Origin: Trichopria drosophilae
Lineage: Eukaryota > Arthropoda > Insecta > Hymenoptera > Diapriidae
Direction: 5' to 3'
Assembly (NCBI GenBank): GCA_030407085.1
Contig: CM059586.1
Coordinates: 90,393,501-90,457,500, forward strand
DNA length: 64,000 bases
Below, one piece after another: positions 48,908-61,760 of this stretch. The notes beneath the pieces were generated by a model, which saw only the letters and a program-made list of their open reading frames with translations, did no database searches and was not told the DNA's origin. Position numbers and translations under genes: made by a program. How positions within the stretch are numbered: the first letter of the stretch is position 1; each line of letters starts with the position of its first letter.

Positions 48908-49195
48908 GAATTTTCCGAACTACGAACCTTCAAACTTCTTATTCGCCCGAGGCCTGCACAGAGTCATAAATCGGAGTCCCGATCATGTGATTTCCGGAAA
49001 AATCGAAGGACCCATCTCCCGTACTCGGAAGCGACAGGTTAAGTGTCCATTTGAAAGCGAATCGTGCGGATGGTTTTGAATTTGGTATTTTCTGCGTTAC
49101 AAACGTTCATACTTCTTGTTAGCCTGAGGTCAGCACAAAGTCGCAAATCGGAGTCCCTATCATGTGAATTCTGGCTAATTCGATGCTGGGACTCC
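48908..49195. repeat. Direct duplication, two units about 175 bp apart
   Basis: TTCCGAACTACGAACCTTCA...AATCGGAGTCCCGATCATG (from 48915) recurs with changes from about 49090 (TTCTGCGTTACAAACGTTCA...AATCGGAGTCCCTATCATG). Confidence 0.7.
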
Positions 49196-49199
49196 GATC

Positions 49200-50880
49200 A
49201 ATGTAACAAAGTATTTAAGTCAGTATAGTTAACACGTAATTTCTAACAATTCTGCCGATTTCTAACATTTTTTTAATGTTTTCATACTGCATAAAAAGTG
49301 ACTTTACCACCAATTAGATACCTCCAACTATATTCTTTTTCCAGATATACCTGATTTTATTATATCACGAAGAAAAAATAAAATTCGCTCAAAAATAAAT
49401 TAAAAAAACTCATAAAAAATCGACGTAACATATCTTCTCAACCCATTCAAGAAGATGCCTTCAAGTTTTTGACATTTAAATGCCCTCATTGCATTTATGA
49501 AAAGAAATACTTCAAACGATTACATTTTAAAGTCATTTTTTCGTTTAAGCAAAAGCTAATGTTTGTATACAAAAGATGGGAAACTTTTTAACACGTATCG
49601 TTCTTTCACGGTACGGAATGATGAAATTATAAAATTCACAAATTATAGCAAAAAAAAAACATTCTAAATTGCATTTTTGGAAAATGCTTTTATATACCTT
49701 AAAAAAACTGCATGTATAATATAAAATAAATCAAGGTATTTTGAAGAATGTTTATTAGGTTTATGAAATTTCGTTCAATATTTATGAATAACGTTATGAT
49801 TTGACATTCATTAATAGAAATAATAATGACAATACCTAAAAAATCTCATTATTAATATGTCATTCAGAAAAGACTTGAAAAACGTACTGAATAGTTCGCT
49901 AACGTAAACGGTAGTCAACACTTTGCTACAATATAGGCTGCAAGATAATAATTAGATTAAAAGCAACCAAGGCTATATTTCAAAAGACTCCGTGTACGTT
50001 TCAATCATTTTTTACATCTGCGGGTTAACGCATTCGCAACTCATAATATACGCGAACATACTCTATCAAGAAAAATGTAATCGTAATAAGCATAATACAA
50101 CAAATTTAAACTAGTTTTCATTTTTCAAGTTTTACCGCAGGCGAGTTCCGACTAGTCGTAATATCACTTTCGTAATCACTTGTAAAAATAAATTTGTGTT
50201 TATTAAATATTTATCCATTGCTTTAAAAATGTAACTGCTCCACTTTCGCAGTTCTGTTAATAGAGGAAAATAGTCTGCATTTTGATTATATAACAAATTT
50301 ATATATGTAACAATAAATTGATTTCTCAAATAAATTAAAAAATTGTAATTTTTAAATCAAACGGGATAAACCGGATCTTGCGCAGGCATAGATCGGAAAA
50401 TTTAATTTTTATTTTGTTTTCTTTTTTTATTTTTTCATTTCAGGCGATATTCCAAATTGAAATTAAAAAGAAAATCACTACTTTTATCAAGTAAATAATA
50501 ATTAATAATTGAAAATTTATTTCGCTTATTCAAATCATTCGTATCTATGGTCAGTACACCTTCATTAAACAAGTATCGAAATTATCATATTGAAAAGCCC
50601 AGAAAACGTGCTTTCAGCTTTATTTTTTTAAAACCCCTACTATTTTTGTATATTTTAATATAAACAATTGATTGGGACACCGGCCATAACGACACTCATA
50701 TAAATTAAGAATCTTTTTGATAAGACATCGTGTACTGAGTAACTTAACTTCATTATTACATTCATGTATATACTGAAAAAAAAGTGAATAAAAATATGAC
50801 CAGTAACTACAAAATATTCGTGATTCATTAATCTGCATTTGTATTTTTAAAAGAAATTAATAAAACTAGTGATTTTTTGG
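49200..50880. other. No recognisable gene
   Basis: The DNA is very AT-rich. The short frames at 50132-50329 and 50620-50838 (minus) have no recognised domain; the second lies just 3' of the Penelope-like remnant and may be its tail. Confidence 0.4.
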
Positions 50881-50899
50881 AGAGTTTAAGGAATGTCTC

Positions 50900-51295
50900 C
50901 TTAATTAAATAATTTAGAGATTTTTGTTGGTTGTTAAAATATTCTTTTTATGTTCTTTCAGTCTGACCTTTAGGGGTCTGTATGTTTTTCCTAGATATGA
51001 CTTATCACAATGCATACATGGTATTTTGTATACATCTTTATTTTTCCATCGGTAATGTGTCTTTTCCTGGTCTTATCTGTGCTATATAAGTGTTAAAAGG
51101 AGTAGAAACTATTTTGATGCTATTCCTGTAGTCCTTTGATATAAGTACAACTAATTCTTTTTATTATTTGATCGTTGCTGTTATTGTTGTTATTACTATT
51201 GTTTGTATTTATATAACTTAATGTTTTTTTTAATGCACTGATTGATTATTTTGGACGGATAACCATTATCTAATAGTATTTTTTTAAACTAAACT
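50900..51295 (-). pseudogene. Penelope-like element remnant (GIY-YIG endonuclease)
   Basis: On the minus strand, about 51040-50920 reads DVYKIPCMHCDKSYLGKTYR followed by PLKVRLKEHKKNIL and a stop. This is the GIY-YIG nuclease of Penelope-like retroelements: the family pattern is VYKIxC...C...YIGxTxR...RxxEH, and YIG is YLG here. Upstream, near 51290-51220, is LLDNGYPSKIINQCIKKNIK, the RT-to-endonuclease linker of these elements. Stops occur between the two parts and the RT is absent, so it is dead and 5'-truncated. Confidence 0.72.
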
Positions 51296-52790
51296 AGTGT
51301 TGGCGTGGTGCCTTGCTCGCTTCGCTCGCTCAGAAACTTCGACTCTGTGGAGAGTCGGCTATTCCTTAATACTCGTTCGTTTACTAACAGCTTTCAATTA
51401 TATTATAAAATTATATTGATATTTGGGGGTCCAATCATATTTAGGTCCAAGTGGCTTCGATAGATATGTTATAACAACATAGTGTTTCTTATATGTATGA
51501 AAATTGAAAATGATTAACAACTATGACCGATGGCCTGAGTCGACGTAAAATTGAAAATGAGTATTTATAATTAAAACTTGTAAAACACTTACTTTATGCA
51601 CTTGTATTGTAATAGACTATTCGATGAATATCACATGCTTACTATGATTTGCTAATTATAGTCTGTATTATTATGATCTTATATATACAATATATACATA
51701 TAATTCGTCATAGATATCATGAAAGTGTTGAAAAGATCTCTAACGGATATCTTTCAGATATCTATAAACATCTTTTAGATATACCCAAATAGTTATTTTC
51801 GTATCAAGGGCGTAAAAGAACTTATGCGCCCGTAGGTGATCACCGCGCCCGCGGGGCTGACGAAGATTCAGTTTTTTCAGTGTAGACGTAGATTCCTCCC
51901 CTGGGGGGGTGTCGAAACGCTGAAGTTTGATGTAAAACGATAGGGTATTTTTGCCGAGGTGACCAAATTCAATACTTCCTCAGACAATAGTCATAAGCAG
52001 TTAAAACAGTTTTTATGACATTATCGTTGATTTTAGAAAGAAAATGCATAAAAGCTTTTTTGTAGAGAATTTCGTGCTCTATCTTTTTTGTTTGAAACAT
52101 TTTTTAATAAAATTTGTATTTTTAACAAATAAATGCAAAAAAACTACGAAGAAATGTAATTGGGGCTAATGTTTTTTTAGTAATGGTCGGATGGATCTGC
52201 GCCAAAATCTAATCAGATCTAAGTTATACCAAGACACGTATTTTCAAAGAAAATCTATGTCGTTACGCTTATCTGTACGTGAGTTATCCCGAGACAAAAA
52301 ACGGGACGTACGTACATACAAGATCACGGACACCAATTTTGTTATTGTTGATTTGGGCTCCTTAGGGTCTGAAACGTCGATATTTGATGAAAAACTACAA
52401 GGCAATTTTTATGCTCAAGGTGGCTAAATTCAATACTTTGTCCAGACCTAAAGTCTGGGTCGAAGTAATTAAGGCGTTTATCATCAAATTCAGGCATGAT
52501 CTATATGCCCGTAATTCATACCGATTTTGTAAGAATTTGGATGCGTAAACATAGTGGATGTATCTACCGGCCGAGCCATGTTTTTTTATGAAACTAGTCT
52601 AGTTTTAATCTGCCGTCTGGCATAATTAAAATTTTGCCATCAACACAATTAATTTCTCGATTGTTTTAAATTTCGAAGGCGAATTTGAGTCTATCGTTTC
52701 TATCGCAGCTATTAAACTTATCCTTAAATAATAATTCGTATAGGTTATTATTGTTACTGACGGTAAATATCATTATTTAATTAAAAGGTA
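51296..52790. other. No gene; diverged direct repeats at about 51920 and 52370
   Basis: The block GTCGAAACGCTGAAGTTTGA...CCAAATTCAATACTT (51910-51990) recurs as GAAACGTCGATATTTGATGA...CTAAATTCAATACTTTG (52369-52440). The 78-codon frame at 52191-52427 falls on it. No product is recognised. Confidence 0.45.
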
Positions 52791-52794
52791 TAAG

Positions 52795-53700
52795 TTTTAT
52801 GGATACTAAAGTAACTGAAACGATTTTTCGAAATTCGAGCGCTGTAAGGGCAATTTGAATTACTATCTGTAGACGGTGTTATAGAAAATGCCAAAGACAT
52901 TAATTAAGAACTGACCGAGAATTTTCGGAAATAAGTGATTTTTATTTATTTTATGCAATTCTGTGTGCAAAGTGTGACTTTGCGCACTGAAATTCGATGC
53001 GCAAAATAAATTTTACCGCACTAGTGCCTAAGCAGTGCGCGAAGTAAATATTACCGCACGCAGTGCGGTAATAATACTTTCCGCACAGCTTTCACACATT
53101 TGCGGCAAAATTTTCTTTTCTTCATACCGGGAGGAAAGCAGCAACTTTCCTTCCGCAAGCGGGAGGAAAGGTGCGGCATATCCTCCCTTGTATGAAGAAA
53201 AATCGTATACTTCCCTCGGGAAGTAAAAAAGAATACCTCAGACTGCATGTTTTTCACCCACGGCTTCGCCTCGGGTAAAAATTACACGCAGTCTGAGGCA
53301 TTCTTTATTTTACGTCCCTTGGTGAGTAATATACTATTGCGCATTCAAATTTTCGGGCGCAAATTAACACGTTGCACAATGTAGAATTGCATAAAATATC
53401 GTAAGCAACGCATGCCCAGCTTCATCTCACTCGCGCGACAGCGTCTCACTATAGTCGGCGACTCGTTCTTGCTCTCGCTGCTCGAGAGGTAAAATGCACT
53501 TTGCGCACTTGTTGCATAATATACTATATAAATACCAAAATACTCGTTCAGTTCTCAATTAATGTCTTTGGCATTTTCCATAACACCGTCTATAGATAGT
53601 AATTAAAATTGCCCTTATAGAGTTCGAATTTCGAGAAATCGTTTCAGTTACTTTATATCCATATACCGGTCAGTAATCAATATCTTTGATATTTTCTAGA
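52795..53700. repeat. Inverted repeat of the 8.7 kb family, split at its centre
   Basis: About 52795-52955 pairs with about 53545-53700 (CTGAAACGATTTTTCGAAAT against ATTTCGAGAAATCGTTTCAG). The closing hairpin that is continuous at 8917-8975 is separated here by the element at 52960-53530. Confidence 0.78.
52960..53530. mobile_element. 570 bp nested element with GCGCAAAGT-type ends
   Basis: Ends pair as TTATGCAATTCTGTGTGCAA on the left and TTTGCGCACTTGTTGCATAA on the right. The interior has CCGCAC and GGGAGGAAAG repeats and a stem whose arms are 53231-53246 and 53288-53303 (CAGACTGC / GCAGTCTG). The frames in it are repeat-derived. Same family as 32080-32892. Confidence 0.65.
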
Positions 53701-54099
53701 AAACTGTTTATAGTGCTTAAAATTACCCTTACTTTTGAAAATTTTATTCAGTCATCTTGACTTTCCTTTTTTTTAGTAGAATTTAAGATAACTCAATCGA
53801 TTTGTTAAAATTCGGGCCATGTAAGGGCAATTGAAGAGCTCAGGACAACTGCAAACGATCAACTCATTTTTTACTTAGCAACAAATAGGCAAAAAAAGCA
53901 AAGCCTTTCCGGGCAATAGTTACGTCTTATTTGACCTTTTGTTGCACCGAAAATGAAAAATAAAAATGTTTCTGGCAACGCATGAGTAATTCCGCGATAC
54001 TTTTAATATTTAGGAAACTGTATATTTACAAGACGAATTTAATACAATTGATAAACAAAAAAATTTTTTTGATATGAATTAAATGTCGGAAAATATCAT

Positions 54100-54780
54100 A
54101 CAATAGTTTTGGTGGATGGAGAATAATTAGTTTTGCATGAAAAAAATTGAAATTCGTCATATTTAAAATTTTGTGCAGGAAACTGTCCTATATTTCTTTT
54201 CTTTCGACCAAAAAATAAAATGTGCTTGTTTATGAAAGACCGCACAAATTTTTCTGTACTATCATTTGATATTGCACTCAACCTATGTCATTTTTAAGAA
54301 GGTGCCTGCCTCCTGAAATGAAATACAAAAACAAAAATAAAAGAAACTAAATTTTCATAAAGAAAACATTTTTTTACATTTCATCGTTTGGAAAAAGTGC
54401 GTTTCGAGATTTCAAAAAAAGTAAAGCATGAGTGTATTCCTTACATAAAAACGGTTCAAACCAGTCTTTTTACATTACCGTGCCACTCTACCGGAAAAAA
54501 ATACGAGGCTTTGAAAAATAATATTACTTGCGCCGCTGGTACCGAAAATAGTTATTTTTTACTGGCACACTCTCTGTACAGTTTGAAAATCCCCAAAACC
54601 TATTGCTGTTTTTTGTTAGGTATATTTCTAAGCGTGTATCACTAGTCTCAAGTCAATATTATTTGCACCTGTCTGAAAAAAAGACTGAATAAAAAATAAT
54701 TTTATTTTCGGTAATTACTGCATTATATTATTTTGATTATTTTGGCAGTAATAAATAGTTTGTATATTGTTATATTGTTT
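54100..54780. repeat. Dispersed repeat S, copy 1
   Basis: This segment matches 59070-59700 in order and orientation: GATGGAGAATAAT, TTTGCATGAAAAAAATT, AAAATGTGCTT, GCGTTTCGAG, ATGAGT and GGCACAC blocks. It is diverged and AT-rich. The 85-codon frame at 54388-54645 has no recognisable domain. Confidence 0.7.
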
Positions 54781-55279
54781 TTCTGCCTTTATTATTATAG
54801 TAATATATCAAAAATGTCGAAAAGTGATTTTTGAACGAGCCACCAAATTGTTGTATGGCGCTATCTCTCCATGTTTCATATTTTTAGATTTACATGTACA
54901 AATAATTATTTGTTATCTTCAAGAGGCAAAAGTCCCCGAACTGATCAAATCGATTAAGAACTACAGATTCTACAAAGTTTTGAAAATGGATAATAAAATT
55001 ATTTTGTTCCAAATTTTAAAGTTGCTCCTACAAAATGTGCGTTTTTAAAAAAATGTTGGCACCATCAAATTTTTGCTCTTCGTATCACCTGAAATGAGAA
55101 AAATAACTTTACATGTGGGTGCAAGTAAAAAAAAAGAAATTCTTCTGGGCTATACAAAATCTACCGATGATTTTCATTATTCAAAAGACTTTCACGAAAT
55201 AGCAAATTTTTGTAAAGAAGTTATCACATTTTTTCAACGAAGAAGGTACAGAACTTCAATATATCAATGCCAATGATAC
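54781..55279. other. Two short open frames of unknown nature
   Basis: The plus frames 54767-55048 (93 codons) and 55073-55276 (67 codons) lie end to end. They have no recognised domain, no clear splice pattern and AT-driven amino-acid content. They may be decayed element sequence or chance. Confidence 0.3.
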
Positions 55280-55520
55280 AAAAATGCAAAAAAAGTTAAT
55301 TCAGAACTGACTGGGAATTTTCGGATGATTTTTATGATCTTTAATTTACGTTTTATGGTGAAACTTTCTACCTTACCGGCAGACCATTTCAGCCCCCTTA
55401 AAATTAAAGGAAGTTTGTACAAAAACACTTGTTCCTCTTTATATCGTCAAAAAAGTTTTGTTTTGCTCCATGAAACTTTTTCAGAATTGTTATGCTTTCT
55501 TACAAGAATGGAAATATAAA
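55280..55520. repeat. Half copy of the 8.7 kb palindromic family
   Basis: AGAACTGACTGGGAATTTTC, then GATCTTTAATTTACGTTTTA, matches the inverse of 8740-8935. The plus frame 55325-55519 and the minus frame 8698-8904 are similar only because they are the same repeat. Confidence 0.65.
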
Positions 55521-56600
55521 CATTGGATTCTTACAAAATATTTAAAATTTTTCGACAAATCCTGAAAAAAGTCCTTGCAATTTTTTAGAAAAGTTGCCAC
55601 CTTTCGAGGAAAAAATGTAAAATGATGTATATGTCTATAAATTTGTATTTTTTATAAAAATTGCAAAAAAGCAAAAAGCTTAAAATTCTTTTAGGACTAT
55701 ACTAGAATTTTTTCAGATTTCTTCGGAAAATTTTTACAAATTTCAACAATTTTAGATATTTAAAAATAGAAATTTTAGATAACAAATCTTTCAAAATTTC
55801 ACAAAAAAATCTGAAAAAAATCCCATGCATTCACCATTCATTTCTGAGTACTTTTTATTCGTGACATTTATTCTAGAAATTTGATTGTTTTAGACTCAGG
55901 TTATCCTGAAATGTTGTCAAACAAATTGTTATTTCGCACGATATTTTGGGCCCGACCTACTGAACATTTTGAAAATCCGCTGCTTAATATTGAATCCACC
56001 ACATATTTAACCCGTTATTAAAAAATAACGATAAGTGAAAACCTTGATAAAGAGAAACTTTGAAAAAAACGTGATTTTTAATAATTAACCGCGTGTAAAT
56101 TTTTATTTTTAAACTTGCTGTATTTTCTAACCCGCCATTCAAAAGAATGGGATTCAGCCAATAATAAACCTCTACCAAATTGTTTCTTATTGCGTTTTAA
56201 TACTAAAAAGTACTGTTAAACGTCATGTTTGTTAAATTAAAATTGAGTACATTTGGTCCTTAATGGGTTTACCTCGTATTACCCTAGCTTGCAATGTTAT
56301 TAACTAAATGGTAGAGGTCTTCTATTGCTGGCAAATTTTTATTTCTATTTTTTAAAATGTAGCAAATATGCATATAAAAAATATTGCACATAAAGCGAAA
56401 CATAATTTCTATAGATAGCAAAACGGGTGAAAAAAAAAATTAATTTGTGAAACATTTTTTATAGCTTTTTACTGCATATAAATTCAGCTTTTTCATTTCA
56501 TTGTCAATCATTACTAAATTTTAGTTTTAATTACTGAAGTATTTCGTTTTTTATTATTGTGGGTTACGTAACAACTAATATATACATATAAAATAAATTT
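55521..56600. other. AT-rich DNA with TTAA-type MITE debris
   Basis: Fragments resembling the interior of the 361-1653 element (TTTTCAGATTTCTTC, GAGTACTTTTTATTC) and ends such as TTTAACCCGTTATT (about 56014) occur. No intact element or gene is seen. Confidence 0.4.
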
Positions 56601-56640
56601 TTTCTTTTTTTACTTTTTATTTTTTGACCTTATAATTGAA

Positions 56641-56850
56641 TTATATATATTTTCTGTCGACAGAGAGAAGTTTTTCCTCGTCAGCAAACTTTTGAATGTT
56701 CCTGTATAAGGTAACGGCATCTCCCTTCCACCTTGGATGGTGTGTTGAAGCACATTGGAGGAGAATGATGCAGTCAAGCAACAGACGCTGCCAAGTGAAG
56801 TTCCAGTCACTTTTATCAACGCCTTTAAAATGAGTGAGTACACGTTTCAA
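56641..56850 (-). other. Possible small coding fragment of unknown nature
   Basis: A 69-codon minus frame ends in TAA at 56641 and is visibly less AT-biased than its surroundings. It contains WQRLLLDCIILLQCAS, then HHPRWKGDAVTLYRNIQKFA and a charged tail. I do not recognise it. It could be a last exon, a remnant of a transposon gene, or chance; a second overlapping frame is also open. Confidence 0.25.
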
Positions 56851-59069
56851 TACAAGATTTTTCGTGTATCTTTAAGATGGACCGATATTCCTCCACACTC
56901 CTACAAGAACAAAGAATTACATCATTCTGTAATAGAAATAAAAAAGGAATTGTGATTCACGTTAAGGAACGAGTTTCCTGGGCGTTTGTACTTTCGCACG
57001 GGTAAAAGTCTTGGCGGTGAGATGACAGAACTGGAAACAGCTGCAGGTGGCATTTTCCAATATACCAAAATTCTACTGTGTTTTACCTTTTTATAAGAAA
57101 ATGTGACGTATGCAACAGTGTAAAAGTTTCAAGCCATACTTACGGGGGAGCTTAAGTGAGATTGAACTAGGAAACGGAAGGGCCAATCATATGTTAATTA
57201 TGTGTTATAAAACTAGCGTCCATATAAGATTCTTTAAAAAGATTTTTTAAATATTTTTCAATTTAAGATAAATTTTTACTTTAAATTTTGCAATGTTAAA
57301 GTGTTATTAAATCGTGGAAATTAAACTATAATTAAAGAAAACAAGTGGTAAACTATAAAAGAGGCGATTATGATTGACAAGTCAAAATTATATATCCAAG
57401 TCTCTAGATTTGAAGTGAAAATTGATTTACTCCTACGAAATAATTTTTATTCCTTCAAAAGTGATTTGCCCGCCTAAAAAGTGAGTTCTTTTAGTCGGAA
57501 ATTTACCATTTTGTGAAAGTGGATTATTTTCAACTATACAAAGTTCATAGAGAATAATTAATAAAGTGTAATAAAGTTGATTTGAAATCACGTGCCTTTT
57601 TCAAGTATTATTATTAATCAGACGAGAAAAGGCATTCAATTACAAAAATGATCGCGAAAAATAAAATAATTCTTACTACAATGGATTCCAATCAAAATCT
57701 TTTAGTGATGGTGATAAGTTCTAGGTGCCCAAATTAGTTGTGATTTGGTTGACGTTTTTTGTGTTTGTGATAATTTCGAAGCTCTTGATAATAATTTAAA
57801 AAAAAAGCTTCAAATATTTTACTATATTAACTAAAATTTAAAACCCGTGTTAAATTAATGTTTTGGTCCACGAGGGTATAAAACGTGTAATTAAAGAACC
57901 CAAAAGTTAAACTTCAAATAAAATCATATTAACCCAAAAAATCCTCTAATAGAAAAAATAAAAAACTGATGTTACAAATTGTGTAATAAAAAATTGTGTT
58001 TCGTAAATCCGGGATTAAGCTCGGTTTTAAAACTAATTCTGCATATAAAAACAAATATATGTAAATCCGTATTAAGTATTAAAAAACAATGCTGACATTT
58101 GTTAGATATTATGACCAAAAATATTGTTCTCTAATGTCACATTTTATAACGTTACTAGTAAGTATTAAGGGTGCATATAAACAATAACGTGCCCACGAAA
58201 CATTTTGTTAGTAACTTAGTGGACAAAAATGAGAATACTATTTTCAGTATTATTGTGAACGTTACTAAGAGAACAATGGAAAATTATTCAATTGATTTTA
58301 TTTTTGTTTAAAATGTTTGTCCAAAAGTAATTCGCCTTTTTAAAGCGAAGAAATGTTTATATGGGTAGTTTTATATTATAAGATGTAAAAATGTGTAAAA
58401 GTATGTAAAATGTTTGAAATGGGAGAAAAATGAACACACGAAAAATCCATGAAGAAGTAAAATAACAAACTATAGCATTTTAACCGACAAACATATAATT
58501 TTCCAAAATGTGATTCGCGGTTCTTTAGTTTCTTCCAAACTTACCAATATGTTGAATACCTAACTTTATATTCAAGATATTACAATGAGTCCATCCCTTA
58601 TATAGAGGAAATTTACAAAAAAACTTAAATAACAAATTGACGTTTTTCAAATGTATTTTAAAGTATTTTATGACATTAGAATTACCAGGTGGTAATAAAA
58701 TACCAGACTGATTCGACTCAGCCAGCAAAGTTAGCAAATAGTTCAGAATGAGGTAGTATTGCACTCTACAAGAGGTCAGATCCGTCACATTATGAGTTCT
58801 TTCTGAACTTCATTAGAGCTTTATGAACTCATATTTAGAAGCAATGCAGAAAGTGTCGCATCCAGAGTCCTTTAGAACAAATTTGGTGATCCGTTTGAAT
58901 ACATTTTTATTTTGCTTTGAAAAGTAATAAGTTATAGTGGAAAATTTAATATTTCCGGAATGCAAAACATTGAGACAGACAGTATAAATGAAAAAACAAA
59001 ACGAAAGAAAATATAGACTGAAGTGAAAATATCTTGAATTGGACTAACTTCGTTTTGTCGGACATTTAT
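56851..59069. other. No recognisable gene
   Basis: Strongly AT-rich DNA with no domain-bearing frame, RNA gene or clear repeat structure. Confidence 0.4.
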
Positions 59070-59700
59070 TGAATCCAACTCTTGATGGAGAATAATAATT
59101 TTCGCATGAAAAAAATTTAACTACTTTATTTTTAAAGATTTGCATAGGAAACTATCATGTATTTTTTTTTTGTCTTTCGGACGAAATAAAAAATGTGCTT
59201 TTTTAGAAAGGGCCGCAAAAATATTGTTGCAAAAAGTCGGGCATCACCTTCTGCAATATTCCTGCAAAATTCCTGCAATATATTCTGTTGGACGGGTATA
59301 ATTCAAAAACATGTAATTTTTGAAATGGTGTCTATGTCCTCAAATAAAATATAACATCAAAAATGCAGGAAATTAAATTTTCATAATTTTTTTTTTAAAT
59401 ATCATCTTGTTTAAAATTTACGTTTCGAGTTTTCGAAAAAAACAAAGTATGAGTATTTTCTCTTCGTACCATTCAAAATAAAATTTTAAAATTGCCTTGC
59501 CTTTTAACCTGAAGAAATTGTAGGGCTTTCAAAATCGTTACTCTGTGCCTCACGTTTCGAAAACTGTTTATTTTTGTCCGGCACACGACTAAAACAATTT
59601 GAAAACCCACAAAACGCATTGTTCTTTTTTTTTATATATTTTTTAGTGTAGTCACTATTCTCAAGTTGTTAACAGTCCCTACGACTAAAATACAAGTTTG
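59070..59700. repeat. Dispersed repeat S, copy 2
   Basis: Direct counterpart of 54100-54780, about 5 kb away. It has AT-rich expansions (T runs) relative to copy 1. Confidence 0.7.
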
Positions 59701-61099
59701 ACAAATAGCAAAAAAGAAGAAAATTAATTATTTTATATTATGTTATTCATTCCTTTATATTGGTATCACCCTTTAAGTTGTTACATGATTTAATAGTTTG
59801 TACTTAAATATTGCTAATAAAACGAAAACAACTTTTCATTGGGGGGCAATAAACATCAATTTTTTTTTGTTTATAGATCAATTATTAAAAGTCATATACG
59901 TAAATGGTTATATGTCCTCGTTTTGCATAATTGTAAAGAATACTCAAACTCATAACTACAAATTAATTTGTTTTAATTTTTGTCTGTAATTTCTGTATTC
60001 AATTCATATGTCAGCTGTCCTGAAAGGGGGGAAACTGATTAGTAATTCTGCAGGGCGGAAAATAAAGGGTTTCACCTTTCTTTCGATCGTATTTAATTAG
60101 ATGTTTACAACCAAATTGTTTAAAATCGGGGTATTATTTTACCATTCTTCCAAAATAAATGACTGATAAAACGAAAAAAGTCCAAATGAAACTTATAAGA
60201 GTGATGTAATAATTATTATAAACTGAAACTGACCTTTACATTGAATTTAATGCTTTTGAATAATCTTATTAAATAAAAGTGCATTGAAGTTACACACATT
60301 AAATTAAATAATTTCTAAAAACAAATAAGGTAATTCCAATACATAAATGAAATTGCTAGGTGTAATTATAAATCATTTTTGGGATGTGTCCTAGAGTGAA
60401 ATCAAATTCAATTGAGATCGTATAATAATTATTTATATTTTTGAAACTGTTATTAATAAATGGAAGTTGTAGAAATAGAAACGCTGAATCGCAATAAATA
60501 TATAATAAGAAATAATTTTAAGTACAAACACAGAAGTACAAAGTACAGTCAAAGGAACTGAAAAACTGGAAACTTCGCGCCTCAATGATTGTGCTGCGCT
60601 TGCGGCTTTCGGCCGCGGTACTTATAATACTTTTACTTATAATACTGGAATATTATTGTATGATCAAGGTGACATTTTTTGATTGATCTACTGAGTATAA
60701 TGACATTTTTAAATAATATTTTCAAAGCAAGTTCGGAGTCGTGCGGTATACGTCATAAGTATTTTTTTTTTGCGTATATAATCTTGATGAAACAAATGTA
60801 TTAAATATGCTTTATAATGAACAAAATTTCAATGGAAACATTTTTAAACAATTGGTTATCCTCGATACACCGAATTATCTCAAGTTCATCCTCTTTCCAA
60901 AATCGATAAAGCATTTGAAAACACGTAATAAAAATTTCCCTTTCTTCTCTGAATATCGGGTTATTTTTTATCAGCTTTCTCACAGCATTTAGCATTACGC
61001 AGATTTTCGACTTAAGATACTTTATTAGTAAACGCATGAATAAATTCTTACGTTGTGTTGTAATAAAGTGAATATATACCTTTCAAATTTGAATTAATT
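59701..61099. other. No recognisable gene
   Basis: AT-rich DNA with one small GC patch near 60575-60620. The minus frame 60801-61037 (78 codons) has no recognised domain. Confidence 0.4.
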
Positions 61100-61760
61100 G
61101 TAAAGTACTAATTTGAAAACGAAAAGTGGATTACTCATTCAATTAGTAATAAATTTGGCTAATAAAATCTGAAAAAACTACTATTTCAATAGTCAATCAT
61201 TATTTGTCATTATTTTAGATTAGTGGAATCAACACTTCGATTAATACAATTTTAATATATTGAGTTTCGAGTATTCGAAATAATATAACCGCACAGTGGT
61301 GTTTTACTTTATTAACAATTTTATTTATTAATTAAGGTTATTAACAATTTAAAAAATGCAGAAAAAAAACATTAGATTGTTTGTTCTTTTTATAAATTAT
61401 TTTTGTCACAAAATGGTGCTACAATAATTTTGTTTAATTATGTTTTAATATAGCTGAAAATTCGGGTATGGGTCCCCTTAAACAATCTCTGCGTATATAT
61501 AAAATTCTCTTTAAACTTGAATACATAAAAAACGACTTATTTACACCGAAAAGTGGGTTACCAGCAATTAGTAAATTTTTTACAAATAGTAATTCATAAC
61601 TAAAATTCTACTAATCTAAAAGTAAATAATTACTTTTTTAGTTTAGTAGTTTACAGAATTAGTAATAAATTAGTAGGTTTTTACTTGTTATTAGCAAAAA
61701 TGATTACTAATTCATTTTGTGACTCACTTTTCATTTTCTTATAGGTAGTTTTTAACCTAT
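61100..61760. repeat. MITE-like AT-rich repeats (AGTAATAAATTAGTA motif)
   Basis: About 61550-61740 is bounded by AAAAGTGGGTTAC and GTGACTCACTTTT and filled with inverted ATTAGTAA/TTACTAAT motifs. A related piece starts at about 61125 (AAAAGTGGATTACTC). The 8290-8520 region has similar motifs. Confidence 0.5.
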
